Part shown: positions 1 to 8,178 of the stretch, in pieces
How positions within the stretch are numbered: the stretch's first letter is position 1
Layout of the letters: each line of letters starts with the position of its first letter
NCBI GenBank assembly: GCA_030637025.1
Contig: DAOVVV010000045.1
Location: forward strand, 1 to 15,559
Reading direction: 5' to 3'
DNA: 15,559 bases
Origin: JAGLHV01 sp023143305 [NCBI: Clostridia bacterium]
Lineage (GTDB): Bacteria; CBDUZB01; JAGLHV01
The notes under the pieces: model-generated
What the model saw: the letters and a program-made list of their open reading frames with translations, nothing else
What the model was told of the DNA's origin: nothing
Database searches by the model: none
Program-made: the position numbers and the translations under genes

Positions 1-85
1 ATGGGGGATTGTTTTATTGTATTAGTATTGCTTTAAGAAAGAAAAGAAGAGAGAACTAAAACTAAATACAGGAGAAATAATAAGG

Positions 86-1033
86 GTGATGAGTAAAAAG
101 AAAATAAAAATTATTTTTTTTTTGATTTTTATTAATTTTTGGACACAACCTCTATTTGCTTTAACTGTTGTAGTAATTCAGGATAGAAAATTTGATAGCT
201 ATAAGGATGCCTACACAGGGTTTAAGCAGGAAATAAAAAAAAGCAATGAAAAAATAGACTTTATTTTTTATAATCTGAAAAAAGATAATTTCGAACAAAT
301 AATAAGAGATATAATATTAAGGGAACCGGAATTAATTTTTAGTTTAGGTGAACAAACAACCAGGGCAATAAAAAACAGGGTTAATAAAACTCCGGTAATA
401 TTTTGTCTGGTACTGAATCCTGTAGAAAAAGGTTTAGTTGAATGCATAAAAAGTACGGGTAATAATCTTACGGGTGTGTGTTTGGATATTCCGGTAGCTA
501 CTCAATTTTTAGCTTTGCAGCAGGTAATTCCTTCTGCTAAACGTATAGGGGTTATTTATAATCCGTTTAAAACAAATTTAATAGTTGAAGAAGGAAAAAA
601 AGTGGCGGAAAAGTTAGGACTACAATTAATATCACGCAGAGTTTATTCTCAAAAAGAAGTTCCTGATGTTTTAAAATCTTTTAAAAATAATATAGATGTT
701 TTATGGGGGGTGCTGGATACTACCGTTTTTACTTATCAATCGCTTTCTTTTATTTTAAAATCTACTTTAAAAGATAAATTGCCTGTATTAGGTTTTTCAG
801 TAAATATGGTGAAAACAGGAGCACTTTTATCTTTATATACTGATTATAAAGATATGGGTAGACAGGCCGGTGAGATTGCCTTAAAAATAATTAATGGGGA
901 TAAACCCGATGATATTTCTGTTTCTTTTCCAAGAAAAATAACGATGGCAATTAATCTTAAAGTGGCAAAAATAATCGAAATAGATATACCGGAAAAAACA
1001 ATGAAAAATAAAGATATTAAATTTTTTAAATGA
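86..1033 (+). CDS. Secreted ABC-type solute-binding protein (PF04392 / COG2984 family)
   Basis: This is a periplasmic binding protein of the ABC_sub_bind family, the group related to TrpX-like amino-acid binding proteins. A basic start (KKKIK) is followed by a hydrophobic stretch and a cleavage-like site after LFA near residue 25. There is no lipobox Cys, so the product is probably a soluble periplasmic protein. The mature part shows family signatures: 'LGEQTTRAIKN' (~86-96), 'TPVIFCLVLNP' (~101-111), 'LTGVCLD' (~127-133) and 'RIGVIYNP' (~152-159). The length of 315 aa is normal. The start is ambiguous: GTG at 86 or ATG at 89, with AGGAG at 70-74 favouring GTG slightly by spacing. No permease or ATPase gene follows. 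Instead a chemoreceptor gene starts 45 bases downstream, so the protein may deliver its ligand to that receptor rather than to a transporter (inference). The ligand cannot be read from the sequence. Confidence 0.85.
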   Translation: MMSKKKIKIIFFLIFINFWTQPLFALTVVVIQDRKFDSYKDAYTGFKQEIKKSNEKIDFIFYNLKKDNFEQIIRDIILREPELIFSLGEQTTRAIKNRVNKTPVIFCLVLNPVEKGLVECIKSTGNNLTGVCLDIPVATQFLALQQVIPSAKRIGVIYNPFKTNLIVEEGKKVAEKLGLQLISRRVYSQKEVPDVLKSFKNNIDVLWGVLDTTVFTYQSLSFILKSTLKDKLPVLGFSVNMVKTGALLSLYTDYKDMGRQAGEIALKIINGDKPDDISVSFPRKITMAINLKVAKIIEIDIPEKTMKNKDIKFFK

Positions 1034-1078
1034 AGAATATAGGTTAAGAGAATAATAGAAGAATAAAAGGAGGAAAAA

Positions 1079-2734
1079 ATGGAAGAGTTGACCCAGGAAA
1101 AAGAGTGGAAAAGAAGTATGGGTTTACAGAAGAAAGCAATTATTTATATTGGTGGTTTAATAATTTTTATCTCAACAATACTTAGTATTTTTTTTATTGT
1201 GCAGTATAGGAAACAAGTATATCGTAGTTTAGGAGAACGGGGACTTGCTTTGGCCAAAAATTTAGCTTATAACAGTGAATATGGGATTTCTATTGCTAAT
1301 GAAGATATACTAAGTAAACTTATTGAAAGCATTGTTCAGGTTCAGGAAAAAGAAGTGGTTTATGTTGCTATTCAGGATAAATACGGGAAAATAATAGCCA
1401 GTAATAATATTAAGGAAATGCTTGATTTGTTCGAGGGAGAAAAAAATAAAAAGGCTTTGCAACTGGTTATTCCCAAAGCAATATTTTATGAGATAAACAA
1501 GAACACTATATTAGATATTATTGTTCCTGTGTATACAAGGGGAGAAGACTTATTATTGTCGGAGGTCTCTTTGTTTTCCGGTAAAAAAGAAGACGGGATA
1601 TTTGGAAATAAAATAGGTGTTGTCCGGGTGGGTCTTTCCTTAGAGAATGCTGTTTTAGAAACTAGAAAAATACAAGTGATTACTTTTTTATCAACGGTTT
1701 TAACAATTATAATTTGTTTTGTACTTTCCTTTATTTTTATAAATAGAATAATTGTTCCCATCAAAGAATTATTAAAAGGGACAGAAAAGGTTGCCAAGGG
1801 GGATTTATCCTGCTGGATTAAAATAAAGGAGGAAAATGAAATAGGCCTGTTGGCTAAAGGATTTAATTTAATGACTAGAAGTTTGAATTCTTTAGTTGTT
1901 CAGCTTCGTAATGCTGCTTTACAGATAACTTCAAGTTCAGGAGAAATATTGTCTGCTTCTGAGCAGCAATCCAGTGGTGCCAGTGAGCAGGCAGCATCAG
2001 TAGCAGAAACTACGGCTACAGTGGAAGAATTAGCGGCTACTTCTAAAAATATTGCTTACACCTCTGATTCATTAGTTAAAAAAGCAGAAGCGACTTTAGA
2101 TGTGACCCGTGAAGGAGAAAAAGCAATAAGAGAAACAATGCAGGGAATGAGTGAAATAAAGTTGAAAACGCAGGAATCAGCCAAAAATATTTTAGCATTA
2201 GGAGAAAAATCGCAAAGGATAGGCAGGGTTATTGAAATTATAGATGATATAGCCGACCAAACTAATTTATTAGCTTTGAATGCTGCTATTGAGGCGGCCC
2301 GGGCAGGAGAGGCAGGAAAGGGTTTTGCGATAGTTGCAGTAGAGGTAAAAAAATTAGCGGAAAATGTAGTAATATCTACTAAGCAAGTAAAAGAAGTAAT
2401 TAGTGAAATTCAATCTTCTACTAATAAATCAATTATGGTTACAGAGGAAGGAATAAAAGGAGTAGAAAGAGGAGTAGTGTTATCACATAAAGCCGGAAGA
2501 GTTCTGGAAGAAATATTAGAAATGATAAAAGAAGCTAATATTTCAGCCAAACAAATTGGTTTGGCTACACAACAACAAAGAAGTGCTACCGATCAGGTAG
2601 CGATAGCTATGAAACAAATTGCAGAAGTGTCTAATCAATCAGTTATTTCTTCTAAACAGGTAACTTCTGCTACGCGTCAGTTAGGATTGTTAGCAGAGAA
2701 ATTGAGAGAAATGGTGGGAAAGTTTAAAGTATAA
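1079..2734 (+). CDS. Methyl-accepting chemotaxis protein (two-TM chemoreceptor)
   Basis: This is a membrane chemoreceptor that controls CheA activity. Domains in order are TM1 ~18-41, an extracytoplasmic sensor of ~155 residues (~42-198; Cache/CHASE-like in feel, family not certain), TM2 ~199-222, HAMP ~223-275, and the cytoplasmic signalling coiled coil ~285-551. The hairpin tip around 387-415 contains IADQTNLLALNAAIEAARAG, which is diagnostic of MCPs. Gln/Glu-rich stretches near 294-320 look like methylation helices. There is no C-terminal NWETF-type CheR tether. The start is well supported by AGGAGG at 1068-1073. The gene sits between a solute-binding protein and cheA in the same direction, so it is probably the input of this pathway. 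No cheR gene for methylating it is present in the window, although cheB is. Confidence 0.95.
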   Translation: MEELTQEKEWKRSMGLQKKAIIYIGGLIIFISTILSIFFIVQYRKQVYRSLGERGLALAKNLAYNSEYGISIANEDILSKLIESIVQVQEKEVVYVAIQDKYGKIIASNNIKEMLDLFEGEKNKKALQLVIPKAIFYEINKNTILDIIVPVYTRGEDLLLSEVSLFSGKKEDGIFGNKIGVVRVGLSLENAVLETRKIQVITFLSTVLTIIICFVLSFIFINRIIVPIKELLKGTEKVAKGDLSCWIKIKEENEIGLLAKGFNLMTRSLNSLVVQLRNAALQITSSSGEILSASEQQSSGASEQAASVAETTATVEELAATSKNIAYTSDSLVKKAEATLDVTREGEKAIRETMQGMSEIKLKTQESAKNILALGEKSQRIGRVIEIIDDIADQTNLLALNAAIEAARAGEAGKGFAIVAVEVKKLAENVVISTKQVKEVISEIQSSTNKSIMVTEEGIKGVERGVVLSHKAGRVLEEILEMIKEANISAKQIGLATQQQRSATDQVAIAMKQIAEVSNQSVISSKQVTSATRQLGLLAEKLREMVGKFKV

Positions 2735-2810
2735 TCATAAAAACTATTTAAGTATATAAGTGGGGTTGGATATAAACTTGTAAATATATTTATTTTCGGG
2801 GAAATAAAAA

Positions 2811-5117
2811 ATGGAAAAAAGTTTTGATCGAAATATGTTTTTAGATAAATTCAAGGAAGAAACCAAAGAACATCTTCGGAAATTAAATCAGGACTTGGTA
2901 ATCCTGGAAAACGATTCTGAAAATGCAGAAATACTTGAAGAATTGGAACGGGAAGTACATACACTGAAGGGTTCAGCTAAAATGATGGGGTATAATGACA
3001 TAGCGGAAATAACTCATAAGATGGAAGATATTTTTGGGTTATTAAAGCAGAAAAACATTGATTTTAAAAAACAAATGGTGGATATTTTATTCGAATCTCT
3101 GGATGCAGTGGATGATTTACTAAGTGCTCTTCTAAAAGGAGAAAAACATGATGTTAAGGTAAAGTATATTTGCAGAAAATTAGAAAAAATTAGTAAAGGT
3201 GAAGAAATTCTTTCCTCTGATTTTAATAAAAGAGAAGCAATAAAAAAGAAGAAAACAATAAGAACAAAAATAGAAAAGAAGGAAGAAAAGCGAAAAGTAG
3301 AAGAAAAAGTAGAAGAAAAAGTAGAAGAAAAAGTAGAAGAAAAGAAAGAAAGAAAAGAGAGAAGAAAAGTTTCTTTTCCCTCGAGAGAGATATCGGAAAC
3401 TATTCGGGTAGATACCTCAAAAATGGATAAGTTAGTAAATCTTATGGGGGAAGTTGTCGTGATGCAGATAAAATCTGAACGGTATCTTGCCAGAATGAAA
3501 GGGTTAAAATATTTAGCTGAAAAACAGGTTTTTTTGTGGGAAAAAATATATAAAAACAGAATTCAAAAAGGCAATCTTGATTCCAAAGAATTAGAAATGA
3601 TTTTTAATGAGATTAATAATAAAAATGTGCAATTGAGGGATGAAAGTGTTCTTATTTTTAAAGAAAATAGTGAGAATTCCCGGCAAAAGGGGTTGATTAT
3701 TGATTCTTTACAACGTAAATTAATGGCGGTGAGAATGCTTCCCCTTTCGACAGTCTTTGATTTTTTTCCCCGGGCAATTCGGGATTTAGCTAAAGAATAT
3801 GGTAAAGAAATAGAATTAGAAATAGAGGGAGAAAACATAGAATTAGATAAAAAGATATTAGAAGAAATTAAAGATCCCCTAATCCATCTTGTACGTAATG
3901 CAGTGGACCATGGGATAGAAGAATTAAAAGAACGCCGGAGTTTAAATAAACCGTTTGTGGGTAAAGTGAAACTTTTTGCCCGTCAGGAGGGCGGACGGGT
4001 ATATATTTATCTGGAAGATGACGGAAGAGGTATAGATGTAGAAAGATTAAAAGAAATAGCCCTTAAAAAAGGATTCATTGATAAAAATATTTTTGAAAAA
4101 ATTAGTGATAGGGAAGCAATGTATCTCCTTTTCGAACCTGGATTAAGCACAAGCCCGATTATTACAGATGTTTCCGGCCGGGGTATAGGAATGGACGTAG
4201 TAAAGAGTAAAATTGAAGGATTAAAAGGGATGGTTTTAATTGAATCAGAGAAAGGAAAAGGAACAAAATTTTCACTTTCTTTGCCTTTAACTTTGGCTAC
4301 TACCCGGGTACTTCTTGTAGAATTGGAGGGAGGAGATGTTTTTGCTATTCCCATTGCTTCTATAGAAACAGTAAATAAGGTTTATTTCCGAGATATTGTT
4401 TATGTGGAAGGAAAAGAAGCTTTTAGATTGGGGAGACGAGTAATTCCTTTAATAAAATTAAGCGATTTATTAGGGTTATCTGTTCAAGAAAATAAAAAGG
4501 ATGAATTTTTTGTTGTGGTACTTAGTCATGCGAGGCAAAGAATAGGAGTTGTGGTGGATAAACTAATGGAAGAAGAAGAAATAGTTATAAAAAATTTAGG
4601 TAATTTTTTAAAAAGAATTAAAAACATAACCGGGACTACTTTATTAGAAAGCGGAAAAGTAGTATTAGTGCTAAATGTTTCGGAAATAATACATCTGGCA
4701 AGTATGATTGATAAGGTAAAAGTTTTTCGTAGTCGGGAAAAAAAGAAAAAAATACCATCAATTTTAGTAGTGGAAGATTCTCTAACTACACGGGAATTAG
4801 AACGGAATATTATAGAATCGGCAGGGTACAATGTGGAAGCAGCAATAGATGGGGTGGAGGCTACCGAAAAATTAGACGGTAAAAAATTTGATTTGTTAAT
4901 AACTGATGTTCAAATGCCCCGAATGAATGGATTTCAATTAACATCTTGGGTAAAGAAAAAAGAAAAACATAAAGATATGCCGGTAATTATTGTGACTTCT
5001 TTAGAGAAAGAAGAAGAAAAGAAAAAAGGTATTAAAGCAGGGGCGCAGGCTTATATTGTTAAATCATCCTTTGACCAAACTACCTTATTGGATACAATAG
5101 AAAGATTGATTAAGTAA
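2811..5117 (+). CDS. cheA: Hybrid chemotaxis histidine kinase CheA with C-terminal receiver
   Basis: This kinase autophosphorylates on a histidine phosphotransfer domain and passes phosphate to aspartates of receivers. HPt is ~1-110 with phospho-His at H50 (HTLKGSA). A Lys/Glu-rich linker (~140-190) takes the place of a recognisable P2 docking domain and holds four KVEE repeats. The dimerization/P3 region is ~195-320. The ATPase core has an N box HLVRNAVDHG (359-368), a G1 box DDGRGID (403-409) and GRGIGMD (456-462). The CheW-like regulatory domain is ~495-635. A receiver spans ~648-768 with acidic pair E655/D656, phospho-acceptor D699 (TDVQMPRMNG) and K752. HPt-kinase-CheW-REC order is that of WspE/FrzE-type hybrids, not the flagellar CheA of enteric bacteria. 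The receiver probably acts as a phosphate sink or second output. The RBS GGGGA lies 8 bases before the ATG. Confidence 0.95.
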   Translation: MEKSFDRNMFLDKFKEETKEHLRKLNQDLVILENDSENAEILEELEREVHTLKGSAKMMGYNDIAEITHKMEDIFGLLKQKNIDFKKQMVDILFESLDAVDDLLSALLKGEKHDVKVKYICRKLEKISKGEEILSSDFNKREAIKKKKTIRTKIEKKEEKRKVEEKVEEKVEEKVEEKKERKERRKVSFPSREISETIRVDTSKMDKLVNLMGEVVVMQIKSERYLARMKGLKYLAEKQVFLWEKIYKNRIQKGNLDSKELEMIFNEINNKNVQLRDESVLIFKENSENSRQKGLIIDSLQRKLMAVRMLPLSTVFDFFPRAIRDLAKEYGKEIELEIEGENIELDKKILEEIKDPLIHLVRNAVDHGIEELKERRSLNKPFVGKVKLFARQEGGRVYIYLEDDGRGIDVERLKEIALKKGFIDKNIFEKISDREAMYLLFEPGLSTSPIITDVSGRGIGMDVVKSKIEGLKGMVLIESEKGKGTKFSLSLPLTLATTRVLLVELEGGDVFAIPIASIETVNKVYFRDIVYVEGKEAFRLGRRVIPLIKLSDLLGLSVQENKKDEFFVVVLSHARQRIGVVVDKLMEEEEIVIKNLGNFLKRIKNITGTTLLESGKVVLVLNVSEIIHLASMIDKVKVFRSREKKKKIPSILVVEDSLTTRELERNIIESAGYNVEAAIDGVEATEKLDGKKFDLLITDVQMPRMNGFQLTSWVKKKEKHKDMPVIIVTSLEKEEEKKKGIKAGAQAYIVKSSFDQTTLLDTIERLIK
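3294..3341 (+). repeat. In-frame 12-base minisatellite in the cheA linker (4 copies)
   Basis: Four perfect tandem copies of AAAGTAGAAGAA encode KVEE x4 (residues 162-177) in the charged linker between the HPt and dimerization domains. The period is a multiple of three, so copy-number change would lengthen or shorten the linker without a frameshift. Confidence 0.9.
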
Positions 5118-5160
5118 AGAAGAGGGTTATAAAGATAAAATACTGCGAGCGAAAGGGGTT

Positions 5161-5188
5161 TTGCCCTAGACTGAGTTAGTTTTATAAA
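5161..5188 (+). promoter_or_regulatory. Weak candidate internal promoter before cheB
   Basis: TTGCCC (5161-5166), a 16-base spacer and TATAAA (5183-5188) lie in the 92-base cheA-cheB gap. The -10 is good and the -35 is poor. A short GC-richer stem (AGGG, 6-base loop, CCCT) overlaps the -35. It might give cheB and downstream genes their own expression, but it is tentative. Confidence 0.25.
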
Positions 5189-5209
5189 TATATACCAGGG
5201 AGAATTATT

Positions 5210-6259
5210 GTGAGTGGTAAAATTAGAGTAGTTATTACTGATGATTCATTAATAGCCCGAGAATTAATTAGAAAGATTCTGGAAACAGATGATCAAATTG
5301 AGATAGTAGGAGTGGCTAAAAACGGAAAAGAAGCGGTGGAAATGGTTTCTGCTTTAAAACCAGATATAATAACATTAGATCTAAGAATGCCGGTAATGGA
5401 TGGGTTCAAAGCGATTGAACAAATAATGGCTTTTAATCCTACACCTATTTTAGTGATTACAGCAACTTCTTTTAAGAAAAAACAGGAAATAGTTTTTGAA
5501 GCATTAGCTTTGGGAGCTTTGGATATAGTAGTTAAGCCATCTCCTGAGATGTGGGTTGATTTTTCTCGTGCAGGAGGAGAGTTAATTAAAAAATTAAAAA
5601 TACTTTCCGGGATACCCGTAGTTACTCATCTTCAAGGGAAAAAGAAAAGTTTAAAAAAGATTACTCTCCCTGGAAATCTTAAAGGATTTAAAGTGATAGC
5701 TATTGGTGCTTCGACTGGGGGGCCACAGGCATTATTACGTATTCTTAGCCGTTTTCCCTCTGATTTTCCTGCAGGAATAGTTGTTGTTCAGCATATTGCT
5801 GCCGGTTTTACGGAAAGATTAGTTGAATGGTTAAATAAAAGTTGTAAAATTTCTGTCCAGGTAGCAAAGGATGGTCAAAAAGTTATTCCGGGACAGGCTT
5901 TAATAGCAGCTAATGGAAATCATTCGATAATAGATGAAAACGGACTGGTAAAACTTAGTAAGTCTTCCCCTGTAAATGGGCATCGGCCTTCGATTGATAT
6001 TTTATTTTCTTCTGTTGCTTCGGTTTATAAATCAGATACTATTGGGATTATTCTTACCGGAATGGGAAAAGATGGAGTTGAGGGAATGAAAAGAATAAAA
6101 AGGAGTGGAGGAAAAACAATTGCACAGGACAAAGAAAGTTGTGTAGTTTTTGGAATGCCTAAAGTTGCTATTGATAATATGAAAATAGATAAGATTGTAA
6201 CTTTAGATCGTATAGCAAGTGAAATAATTAACATTTTAAAGGAAGAAAAAGATGGTTAA
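5210..6259 (+). CDS. cheB: Chemotaxis response regulator / protein-glutamate methylesterase CheB
   Basis: CheB removes methyl groups from (and deamidates) receptor glutamine/glutamate residues. It is activated when its receiver is phosphorylated by CheA. The receiver is ~1-120 with D11/D12 and phospho-acceptor D57 (LDLRMPVMDG). The CheB_methylest domain is ~160-345. The full catalytic triad is visible: S168 in GASTGGP, H195 in VVQHI and D288 in GMGKDG. The length of 349 aa matches the E. coli enzyme. Translation starts at GTG 5210, supported by AGGGAGA at 5197-5203. The end overlaps the next gene by 8 bases, so the two are translationally linked. As no CheR is encoded nearby, its substrate receptor must be methylated by a distant enzyme, or the domain serves another adaptation role. 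Confidence 0.95.
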   Translation: MSGKIRVVITDDSLIARELIRKILETDDQIEIVGVAKNGKEAVEMVSALKPDIITLDLRMPVMDGFKAIEQIMAFNPTPILVITATSFKKKQEIVFEALALGALDIVVKPSPEMWVDFSRAGGELIKKLKILSGIPVVTHLQGKKKSLKKITLPGNLKGFKVIAIGASTGGPQALLRILSRFPSDFPAGIVVVQHIAAGFTERLVEWLNKSCKISVQVAKDGQKVIPGQALIAANGNHSIIDENGLVKLSKSSPVNGHRPSIDILFSSVASVYKSDTIGIILTGMGKDGVEGMKRIKRSGGKTIAQDKESCVVFGMPKVAIDNMKIDKIVTLDRIASEIINILKEEKDG

Positions 6260-6623
6260 AGGGAAAATATTGGTTATTGATGATAGCCCGACAGTAACAG
6301 CTATATCCAGGTGTACTTTAGAAAATGCTCAATATGAAGTGATTACTGCAATTAATGGGAGTGAGGGACTGGCTAAAGCCCGGAACGAAAAACCTGACCT
6401 GATAGTTCTTGATATTATACTTCCGGATTTAGATGGATATAAGGTTTTAGAGTTACTTAAGGGAGATCCCCAGACTAAATCTATTCCGGTATTAGTATAT
6501 ACTGCATTAGGAAAAGGAACTTTTTCTGAAATAGCTTTGGAACGCGGAGCTGTTGGTTTTATTTCAAAACCTTTTCAGGGAGAGGAATTAATTAGAAAAA
6601 TAGAAAGACATATAAAAAAATAA
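6252..6623 (+). CDS. Single-domain CheY-like response regulator
   Basis: This is a stand-alone receiver of 123 aa with no output domain. The acidic pocket is D10/D11, the phospho-acceptor is D54 (LDIILPDLDG), the switch Thr is T84 and the conserved Lys is K106 (ISKPF), so it is intact. It begins inside the last codons of cheB (8-base overlap), with AAGGAAG before the ATG. It may compete with the receivers of CheA, CheB and the downstream cyclase for phosphate, or carry the signal to another target. It is clearly similar to the receiver of the next gene (shared DDSPTV and EKPDLI.LDI), which suggests local duplication. It is not called cheY because no flagellar genes are present and its partner is unknown. 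Confidence 0.93.
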   Translation: MVKGKILVIDDSPTVTAISRCTLENAQYEVITAINGSEGLAKARNEKPDLIVLDIILPDLDGYKVLELLKGDPQTKSIPVLVYTALGKGTFSEIALERGAVGFISKPFQGEELIRKIERHIKK

Positions 6624-6676
6624 AATAACTGAAGAAAGTGTCTATAGAAAAAAATTACAAATAAGAGGAAATAAAT

Positions 6677-8161
6677 ATGGATAATAGCAAAATTAAGATA
6701 TTAATTGCAGATGATAGTCCTACGGTTGTAGAGATGATCCGATTTATTTTAGAAGAAAAGGGCTATACTACAGTAGTTGCTGCTGATGGGGTAGAGGCAA
6801 TAAATAGGGTTTATCAGGAAAAACCGGATTTAATTTTGTTGGATATATTAATGCCTAAGATGAATGGTTATCAGGTTTGTCGCCTTTTAAAAGGAAATAA
6901 AGATACTGCTTTTATTCCGGTTATAATGTTGGCGGCTTCTGAACAAAAAAGCGATGAATTTTGGGGAATAGCAACCGGAGCAGATGAATTTTTTACTAAA
7001 GATTTAGCCATGACCCAGCTTGCCGGTACAATTGAAAAAATTCTTAAGATTAAACCGTATTTAGATAGACAAGCTCCTTCCCGTCCTTTCAAGAAGAAAG
7101 AAATTTCCAGTGAAGAAATTCTTTCCCGCGTTAATAATTTACTGGATAAAAAACTTTTTGAATCTACAGTAATTAATGAAATTAGTAAAATAGCCAGTTC
7201 TATTTATGACTATGAGGAAACGGCAAAATCAATCTTAATTTTGTTAAGTAGAATTGTTTATTATGAGGTAGGGGCTTTATTAATAGAAGAAGTTGGAGAA
7301 AAAAAATTATCAATGTTATTAAATGCTGAAGTAAATGCAGACGTGGTTAAGAAAATTAGCAAAAAAATGATTGATGAAATAAACAAGGAAAAACCTCAGG
7401 AAAAGAGAAAACTTGGTTCATTTAAAACTAAAATTTTTAATGAAGAATATCAGAAAGAAAGTGCAACTAAAAAGTTAAAAGCTTTTTTTAGTGTTACTTT
7501 AAAAGCAAGAGGAGGAATAATTGGGATATTAGCGTTGGCCAGTAGTAAGGAAAGTTCTTTTTCCAAAGAGAATTTAGACACTTTAACTTTAATGGCTGAT
7601 CAAATTTCCATGGTAATTAACAATGTTTGTTTATATCAAAAAATAAATTATCTTTCTATAACCGATGGTTTAACGGAATTATATAATTATCGATATTTTC
7701 AGGATATGTTAAAAAGAGAGTTTGAAAGGGCTCGCAGATATGAATTTTATCTTTCTTTAATAATGATTGATATTGATCACTTTAAAAAAGTTAATGATAG
7801 CTATGGTCATCAACAAGGAGATATAATATTAAGAGAATTGGGAATTAGGTTTAAAAAAGAAGTTCGGGAGCGATTGGATACTCCGGTCAGGTACGGTGGG
7901 GAAGAATTTGCTTTTATTCTTCCTAATACAGGTAAAAAAGGAGCATTTGTAGTGGCAGATCGGATTAGAGAGAGAATTGCTGAATATAAATTTCCGGGAA
8001 GAGACAAACCTCTAAGAATTACTTTAAGCTTGGGAGTAGCAAGTTATCCGGCAAAGGGGATAGAAAAGTTTGCTGATTTGGTTAAAAAGGCAGATGAAGC
8101 TTTATATCGTTCAAAACAGGAGGGAAGAAACAAGGTTTCTGTTTATGAAGAAAAAAAATAA
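6677..8161 (+). CDS. Response regulator diguanylate cyclase (REC-GAF-GGDEF)
   Basis: The enzyme makes cyclic di-GMP from two GTP, gated by receiver phosphorylation. The receiver is ~1-125 with D12/D13, phospho-acceptor D56 (LDILMPKMNG) and K108. A GAF-like region is ~160-320 and the GGDEF domain ~325-490. The catalytic motif GGEEF is intact (407-411), as are the metal/nucleotide signatures MIDIDHFKKVND (363-374) and GHQQGD (377-382). Two departures stand out. The usual switch Thr/Ser of the receiver is Ala86. The product-inhibition site RxxD is not canonical: D401 is in place but residue 398 is Glu, with Arg at 397 and 399. An RBS (AGAGGA) precedes the ATG. Following hybrid cheA and cheB, it is the likely main output of the cluster, as WspR is for Wsp, though WspR lacks a GAF domain. 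Confidence 0.93.
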   Translation: MDNSKIKILIADDSPTVVEMIRFILEEKGYTTVVAADGVEAINRVYQEKPDLILLDILMPKMNGYQVCRLLKGNKDTAFIPVIMLAASEQKSDEFWGIATGADEFFTKDLAMTQLAGTIEKILKIKPYLDRQAPSRPFKKKEISSEEILSRVNNLLDKKLFESTVINEISKIASSIYDYEETAKSILILLSRIVYYEVGALLIEEVGEKKLSMLLNAEVNADVVKKISKKMIDEINKEKPQEKRKLGSFKTKIFNEEYQKESATKKLKAFFSVTLKARGGIIGILALASSKESSFSKENLDTLTLMADQISMVINNVCLYQKINYLSITDGLTELYNYRYFQDMLKREFERARRYEFYLSLIMIDIDHFKKVNDSYGHQQGDIILRELGIRFKKEVRERLDTPVRYGGEEFAFILPNTGKKGAFVVADRIRERIAEYKFPGRDKPLRITLSLGVASYPAKGIEKFADLVKKADEALYRSKQEGRNKVSVYEEKK

Positions 8162-8178
8162 TAGGGAGGCAGATTTTT

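Noticed and set aside
1-36. Open frame reading to TAA at 34-36 (MGDCFIVLVLL), possible end of an upstream gene
   Set aside because: Only 11 codons are visible. The frame is compatible with a gene tail but too short to support.
2339-2341. Val in place of the common Asp in the MCP tip (VAVEVKKLAE)
   Set aside because: The position varies among receptors (Gly in E. coli Tsr), so it is not evidence of altered function.
3563-4354. Minus-strand open frames inside cheA (91 and 115 aa)
   Set aside because: They are antisense shadows of a well-supported gene, with no RBS and no recognisable domain; similar shadows in other genes were dropped for the same reason.
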